The notes beneath the pieces are model-generated. The model saw nothing but the letters and a program-made list of their open reading frames with translations. It did no database searches and was not told the DNA's origin. A program made the translations under genes and the position numbers. 64,000 nucleotides of DNA from Paenibacillus_F chitinolyticus_A (GTDB taxonomy: Bacteria > Bacillota > Bacilli > Paenibacillales > NBRC-103111), in assembly GCF_045038035.1 (NCBI RefSeq), contig NZ_CP173427.1, forward strand, positions 5,084,001 through 5,148,000, given 5' to 3'. Positions 59,687-64,000 of the stretch are shown here, piece after piece; the stretch's first letter is position 1; every line of letters starts with the position of its first letter.

Positions 59687-60616
59687 ATGAACAATCAACC
59701 CGTATTGGAAATACGCGGCGTCAACAAGACGATACGCGGCAAAAAGATTATCCAGGACCTGTCTTTCGAAGTTTATCCCGGCGAAGTCTTCGGATTTCTG
59801 GGACCGAACGGGGCCGGTAAAACGACGCTGATCCGCATGATCGTCGGTCTGATGAAAATGAACAAAGGCGACATCGTGATCCACGGACAGTCGATCCAGA
59901 ACCGATTCGAAGACGCCATCAAGCACGTGGGCGCCATTGTGGAGAATCCCGAGATGTACAAATTCCTCTCGGGGAAGAACAACCTCGTGCATTACGCCCG
60001 CATGTTTCCGGGCGGCATCCCGCAGTCGAGAATCGACGAAGTCGTCGAGCTTGTCGGGCTGAAAAACCGCATCAAAGAGAAGGTCAAAACCTACTCGCTT
60101 GGCATGCGCCAGCGGCTTGGCGTCGCTCAGGCCCTGCTGCACCGGCCGTCCCTGCTCATTCTCGACGAGCCGACGAACGGTCTCGACCCGGCAGGCATCC
60201 GGGAGCTGCGCGACTACCTTCGCCGGCTGGCCCGCGAAGAAGGCATCGCCATCGTCGTCTCCAGTCACCTGCTGTCGGAGATGGAGCTGATGTGCGACCG
60301 CGTCGCCATCATCCAGCAGGGCAAGCTCGTCGACGTGCAGGATCTGCGCGGAGAAGGGGCTGCGCCGAAGGAGACGTCCTACTTCTTCGAAGTTAACGAT
60401 CCGGCGACGGCGCAGGCTGTGGTGCAGGAAATCGACCCGCACCTGCACGTGACACCGCATCCGAACGGCATCGAGCTCACGATCGGACGCGAAAGAGCCG
60501 CCGACATCGGCGCTCTGCTCATCCAGGCGGGTCTCCGCCTGTACGCGATGAAGCCGCTCACGCAATCGCTCGAAGACAAATTCTTGCAGATAACGGGAAG
60601 TGATCAAATTGCTTAA
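59687..60616 (+). CDS. ABC transporter ATP-binding protein (BcrA-like)
   Basis: A 309-residue ATPase with Walker A GFLGPNGAGKTTLIRMIVGL, Q-loop VENPEMYKFLSGKNN, signature TYSLGMRQRLG and Walker B LLILDEPTNGLDPAG. The EMYKFLSG block and the C-terminal half resemble bacitracin and lantibiotic self-protection exporters. The ATG at 59687 has GGAGGT about 10 bases before it; a TTG at 59669 is upstream of that site. It overlaps the permease gene. Immunity or peptide export is likely, but the substrate is unknown. Confidence 0.93.
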   Translation: MNNQPVLEIRGVNKTIRGKKIIQDLSFEVYPGEVFGFLGPNGAGKTTLIRMIVGLMKMNKGDIVIHGQSIQNRFEDAIKHVGAIVENPEMYKFLSGKNNLVHYARMFPGGIPQSRIDEVVELVGLKNRIKEKVKTYSLGMRQRLGVAQALLHRPSLLILDEPTNGLDPAGIRELRDYLRRLAREEGIAIVVSSHLLSEMELMCDRVAIIQQGKLVDVQDLRGEGAAPKETSYFFEVNDPATAQAVVQEIDPHLHVTPHPNGIELTIGRERAADIGALLIQAGLRLYAMKPLTQSLEDKFLQITGSDQIA

Positions 60617-61538
60617 TCTCATTCGTAATGAAAACATGAAAATTTACCGCCGGCTGACAACTTGGATTATGGTCATTCTGCTTGTCGGACTGGTGGGGCT
60701 GATTTCGTTCCTGATCCACTACGACTCCAGAGGCATGAACAGCGCGGACTGGCGGCAGGCACAGACTCAGCGCATCGAACAATTGGAGAAGACCAAAGCG
60801 GACTTCCCGGACAACGCGGCCGATCTGGATCAGCAGATCAAGCTGGCCCAGGAATATCTGAACCGGGATATATCCCCGAATCAGGCTGCCGTATGGCAGG
60901 CCGTCGGCTCCATGTCCAGCCTGATCGCGGTCATTACCGTCTTCACCGTGGTCGTCTCCGCCGACGCCATGTCCGGCGAATTCTCGAGCGGAACGATCAA
61001 GCTGCTGCTGATCCGGCCCGTTTCGAGATCGAAGATCGTGTTCGCCAAATACGCGGCAGGCTTCCAGTTCTCCATCTTCATGCTGCTCGTGTTATTCGTC
61101 TCGGCCCTGGCCATTAACCTGGTGCTTTACGGAGGGGCGGGAACAAGCCCGACCGTTCTCGAGCTGAACAGCATGGGGGCCATCGTCGAGAAAAACGTCA
61201 TCACCGACATGCTGAGCACGTACGGGTTCAAGTGCGTAGAGCTGATTATGATCGTGACGCTCGCCTTTATGATCTCCACCCTGTTCCGCAGCAACTCGCT
61301 TGCGATCGGGATCTCGCTCTGCATCATGTTCCTGGGCAACACGGTCAGCATGATTCTGAGCCGGTACGACTGGAGCAAATACCTGTTGTTCTCCAATATG
61401 GATTTGACCCGCTACCTGCACGGCCAGCCTCTTGTCCAAGGCATGACGATGACCTTCTCGATCCTCGTGCTGGCCGCTTACTTTATCGTCTTTAACATAC
61501 TCACCTGGACGGTGTTCCGCCGCCGGGACGTCATGTAA
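60609..61538 (+). CDS. ABC-2 family transporter permease
   Basis: A protein of about 309 residues with six helices. It starts LNLIRNENMKIYRRLTTWIM, and an external segment of about 70 residues follows the first helix. GEFSSGTIKLLLIRPVSRSK is the classical ABC-2 permease box. It forms the pore for the ATPase just upstream. I choose the TTG at 60609 because GGAAGTGAT is well placed before it; a GTG at 60600 would overlap that site. Confidence 0.9.
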   Translation: MLNLIRNENMKIYRRLTTWIMVILLVGLVGLISFLIHYDSRGMNSADWRQAQTQRIEQLEKTKADFPDNAADLDQQIKLAQEYLNRDISPNQAAVWQAVGSMSSLIAVITVFTVVVSADAMSGEFSSGTIKLLLIRPVSRSKIVFAKYAAGFQFSIFMLLVLFVSALAINLVLYGGAGTSPTVLELNSMGAIVEKNVITDMLSTYGFKCVELIMIVTLAFMISTLFRSNSLAIGISLCIMFLGNTVSMILSRYDWSKYLLFSNMDLTRYLHGQPLVQGMTMTFSILVLAAYFIVFNILTWTVFRRRDVM

Positions 61539-61563
61539 GCTCCTATTCTTGCATGGAAAAAGC

Positions 61564-61602
61564 CCGCGTCAGCGGCCGCCTTCGCTGCCGGCCGCTGACG
61601 CG
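61564..61602 (+). terminator. long GC-rich hairpin after the ABC permease
   Basis: A 15-bp stem (CCGCGTCAGCGGCCG and its complement) with a 9-base loop, lacking a T run. Confidence 0.5.
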
Positions 61603-61626
61603 GAACCGGCCTCCGGCACGGAGCCG

Positions 61627-61663
61627 AAAAAGCCGCACCCGTTTGTTAAGGGTGCGGCTTTTT
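61627..61663. terminator. bidirectional terminator between ABC permease and kinase-like gene
   Basis: A 14-bp stem, AAAAAGCCGCACCC with GGGTGCGGCTTTTT, flanked by A and T tracts; it serves both converging genes. The segment up to 61908 shows nothing further. Confidence 0.9.
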
Positions 61664-61908
61664 CGTATGCCGGGCGTCCGGCCGTGTGCCGCGCAGTACC
61701 GGGAGCGCTTCGCGCCCGAACTTCTTACCGGCTGCAGCGGACTGGGGCGGGCGTTCGCAAGCGGCGACGCTTGACCGCAGTCTCCCGCAATGCCGGAGCT
61801 CTCCCGCGGAGGTGGCGCGAGCAATCACGGGCGCTGTCACCGTCTGGCTCCGGGAGGGCTTTTCTCACCGGCGGAGGATAAACCGGCGCAGGCGAATCCC
61901 GCTTCCTC

Positions 61909-62544
61909 CTAAGAGGAGTTGCGGCGGAGCCAGCGGTAGCTTTTGCGTACGCCGTTCAGAAGCGTGTCCGGCATCGGAATAGGGTGCTTAGACAGAAGCG
62001 GCAGATACAGGCGGTAGTAGGCTTTCTTCATATCCTCCCACATCGTGTCCGGCGTGTCGCCCAGAAAATCGGAAACATCCAGCACTTTCCCGCGTCCGTC
62101 TTCCATCATGACATTTTTGGCATGCAGGTCCTGCGGCACCAGTCCCAGCCTTCGCGCAAAATCGCACGCTTCTTCGATATCGAGAATGACCCGCTCCGGT
62201 ATCCGTATCCCCGAACGGATGCAATCGTACAGCGTCCTCCCGTTCATCCGTTTCAGGATGAGGTAGGGCTTTTTCGCATAATGGCAGCGGGAGTACGCGG
62301 GGTGCTCGCCCAGCTTACGGTACACCTCGACCTCGTCTTCCCAGCCGTCTCTTCCGGGAGCGTATACTTTAACGACCAGCCCGGGCATGTCCGGATGCGA
62401 GACGACAGCCGCGTAATTGCCCGCACCGACTAACTGCCAGGGGGCGGGAAGTTTATGCACCACGACGGGGTCATGGGGCTTTTCGCTTTCAAAGTCGAGG
62501 CCGGGCAGAAGCTCCCGTTCGATCTTTTGTATCCATGCTTCCAT
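61909..62544 (-). CDS. protein-kinase-like protein (RIO/YrzF type)
   Basis: A 211-residue protein with a compact kinase fold: the Lys-containing GLVVKVYAP, the Glu helix WEDEVEVYRKLGE, the hinge YLILKRMNGRTL, the catalytic loop VPQDLHAKNVMM and DVSDF in place of DFG. It resembles the short serine/threonine-kinase-like proteins of Bacillus (YrzF/YbdM). Whether it phosphorylates protein or a small molecule is not known. It stands alone between terminators. Confidence 0.82.
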   Translation of the reverse strand: MEAWIQKIERELLPGLDFESEKPHDPVVVHKLPAPWQLVGAGNYAAVVSHPDMPGLVVKVYAPGRDGWEDEVEVYRKLGEHPAYSRCHYAKKPYLILKRMNGRTLYDCIRSGIRIPERVILDIEEACDFARRLGLVPQDLHAKNVMMEDGRGKVLDVSDFLGDTPDTMWEDMKKAYYRLYLPLLSKHPIPMPDTLLNGVRKSYRWLRRNSS

Positions 62545-62624
62545 TTTAGTCTCCCAACGAGTTCTTATGCTCTTATTGTAGAGGGTTCCGGGTACCGATA
62601 CAATGGACCTTCCGCTTCCGTAAA

Positions 62625-62654
62625 CAAAAAAAGAGCACGGCGCGCCGCACTCTT
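62625..62654 (-). terminator. terminator of the MFS gene
   Basis: AAGAG pairs with CTCTT with an inner CGGC/GCCG stem; the A tract on the left gives a U tract for minus-strand RNA. Confidence 0.8.
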
Positions 62655-62678
62655 CCGGTCCAAGCCGTATGTGCGGAG

Positions 62679-63977
62679 CTAAACCGGCATGCTTTTATCC
62701 GGCGTCTCCGTCTTTGTCCCGCGGCTCTGCCGCTCCAGCAGCACTCTGCGCCCCAGGGTCAGAGCCAGAACGAGCATAACCGTTCCCGTTCCTGCGGCAA
62801 TTCCGTACTGCTGAACCCAGAGCGGCAGCCCTTCCGCCTTTTCGTACAGCATACCCCCGAGCAGGGGGCCCAGGAAAGCCGCCAGCCCCGTCAAGGTGTT
62901 GTACATGGCGATAAACATCGGCCGCTCGCCTCTCGGCGTATCCCCGATAATGAAATTGAAAGCCAGTTGGTTGAATCCCCCGGTCCCCGCTCCAAGCAGG
63001 ATGTGAACCGCAATCAGCACCGGAAGGACCGGAAACCAGGCGAGCATCCCCCACAGCAGACACGACAACGACAGAAGCGGGAGCGTCCAGAACAGAAGCC
63101 GCCGGTTGCTCCACCGCGCGTTAAGATTTCCCCAGACGTAGAAAGAAATCATCATCGCGGCCGTCTGCAAAACCGTCAGCACGGAAATCGTCTCATAGCT
63201 TACCTGCAGCAGCTTCAGCATGACATACGAAAAGAGCGGCACCGCAATTCCCTGCAAAAACAGCCAGAACGACAGGAACGCCGTCGCCCTGATATACGAA
63301 GTATCTTTCATAGGGCGCGTAAGCATGGGCAGGAGCCCGCTTTCCGCGGAAGGCTCGAAGGGCGGATTCGGATAAAACAGGTAAGCGATTACATTGACCA
63401 CCGCGGCCGTGCCGATCACCAGGTAAAGAACCTCAAACCCCGCCTCGTTACCGAGCTTGTCGAGTATTTGTCCGCCCGCAAACAGGCACAGAGCTCCCAG
63501 AGCGTTCAGCATCATATTCCGGATGCCGAAATAACGGGCCCTCACCGAAGACGGCACCATATCGGCCATGAGCGTCGACCAGACCACTCCTCCGAAGGCA
63601 TTCGAGAGAAACGCCGCCGTATATAAGGCGATATAAGCCGGAATCCACAATTCGCGAGCCAGCACAAGGGGAATTAGCCCCGTAGCCGCCCATAGAATGC
63701 GGTGAAGCCCGCCGAAAACGAGAATCTGCAGCTTCCGGTTTTTCCATCTCTGCATCAGAAAAGCCATCAGAATCTGCCCGGCGTTCACAATCGTCGTCAT
63801 GGCAAGCACAAGTCCGATCTGTGCGGACGTTGCACCGAGATAGAGCAAATAACCCGTCAGGAACGGACCGTTGAGAAGGGTTTGAACCACCGTGGCCGGA
63901 GCCCCTTCGAGAGTCGCGATCCAAAGATGTTTACGGGTCGGGGTAAAACGGTTCCAGGAGCGGGTCTTGGCCTGCAC
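62679..63977 (-). CDS. major facilitator superfamily transporter
   Basis: A 432-residue protein with 12 predicted helices in two halves. It starts RKHLWIATLEGAPATVVQTL, has LLYLGATSAQIGLVLAMTTI near helix two and SVRARYFGIRNMMLNALG in the middle; this last is typical of MFS proteins of the YqgE type. A second half begins near TSYIRATAFLSFWLFLQG. The start is GTG with AAAGGAG about 10 bases upstream. The substrate is unknown; an exporter role is likely. Confidence 0.9.
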   Translation of the reverse strand: MQAKTRSWNRFTPTRKHLWIATLEGAPATVVQTLLNGPFLTGYLLYLGATSAQIGLVLAMTTIVNAGQILMAFLMQRWKNRKLQILVFGGLHRILWAATGLIPLVLARELWIPAYIALYTAAFLSNAFGGVVWSTLMADMVPSSVRARYFGIRNMMLNALGALCLFAGGQILDKLGNEAGFEVLYLVIGTAAVVNVIAYLFYPNPPFEPSAESGLLPMLTRPMKDTSYIRATAFLSFWLFLQGIAVPLFSYVMLKLLQVSYETISVLTVLQTAAMMISFYVWGNLNARWSNRRLLFWTLPLLSLSCLLWGMLAWFPVLPVLIAVHILLGAGTGGFNQLAFNFIIGDTPRGERPMFIAMYNTLTGLAAFLGPLLGGMLYEKAEGLPLWVQQYGIAAGTGTVMLVLALTLGRRVLLERQSRGTKTETPDKSMPV

Positions 63978-64000
63978 GTCGGTAGCTCTCCTTTGAGCCG

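Overview
The window looks like chromosomal DNA of a spore-forming Firmicute of the Paenibacillaceae (Paenibacillus or Cohnella type). The grounds are an alpha/beta-type small acid-soluble spore protein, strong GGAGG-type ribosome binding sites with frequent GTG and TTG starts, a Bacillus-like QueF, a preQ1 riboswitch in front of queC, PerR/Fur-like boxes upstream of catalase, DUF1128 and DUF2621 proteins, and YesM/YesN-type sensor-regulator pairs beside sugar ABC transporters. Most of the window is GC-rich. The interval of about 35.2-45.2 kb is clearly AT-rich. No rRNA, tRNA, complete insertion sequence or CRISPR array was seen.

Layout. 0-9.7 kb: the end of a LacI-type regulator, a B12-binding radical SAM protein, an ABC-2 exporter pair, an RluA-type pseudouridine synthase, several small conserved proteins, a cupin and a short-chain dehydrogenase. 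9.8-13.1 kb: the queCDEF operon (preQ1 synthesis) behind a preQ1-I riboswitch. 13.2-32.7 kb: mostly housekeeping genes, namely a histidine kinase with a broken-off receiver domain, catalase, a GtrB-like glycosyltransferase, a spore protein, YjbQ, TetR, YigZ, pgi, a beta-hydroxyacid dehydrogenase, a degenerate tandem-repeat tract, ppnP, transketolase, purU, endonuclease IV and VanZ. 32.8-47.8 kb: one long minus-strand exopolysaccharide locus (PHP phosphatase, RiPP-like cassette, Wzz, BY-kinase, initiating sugar transferase, glycosyltransferases, Wzx flippase, Wzy-like polymerase, acyltransferase, two epimerases, galU, ugd). 48.3-50.8 kb: an XRE repressor, a hidden 50-residue ORF, an integrase-like protein lacking one catalytic arginine, and an LCP cell-wall ligase. 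50.9-64 kb: a CUT1 sugar ABC transporter, a pentapeptide protein, a binding protein/kinase/regulator triad, a second ABC exporter, a kinase-like protein and an MFS transporter.

The most interesting part is 45.2-50.8 kb. A palindrome of form GATAC-N5-GTATC occurs at least seven times in 5.5 kb. At two promoters it lies exactly between a perfect TTGACA -35 box and the -10 box. One of these drives a 40-codon peptide gene too short for ordinary gene finding. That peptide has a lasso-like YxxP leader motif, is translationally coupled to a nucleotidyltransferase-family gene, and is followed by a PqqD-like peptide-binding protein. This is a minimal RiPP-like cassette with no recognisable cyclase or protease, fused to the head of the exopolysaccharide operon. 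The same operator fronts wzz, the hidden 50-residue ORF, the integrase-like gene and the LCP ligase, and a degenerate copy lies in the XRE gene's own promoter. The simplest reading is a local regulon, probably under the XRE protein, that couples a modified peptide to polysaccharide synthesis and attachment. Within the operon, a structured leader between the kinase and sugar-transferase genes is followed at once by an intrinsic terminator, and another terminator lies further down. That position matches EAR-type processive antitermination in Bacillales eps operons.
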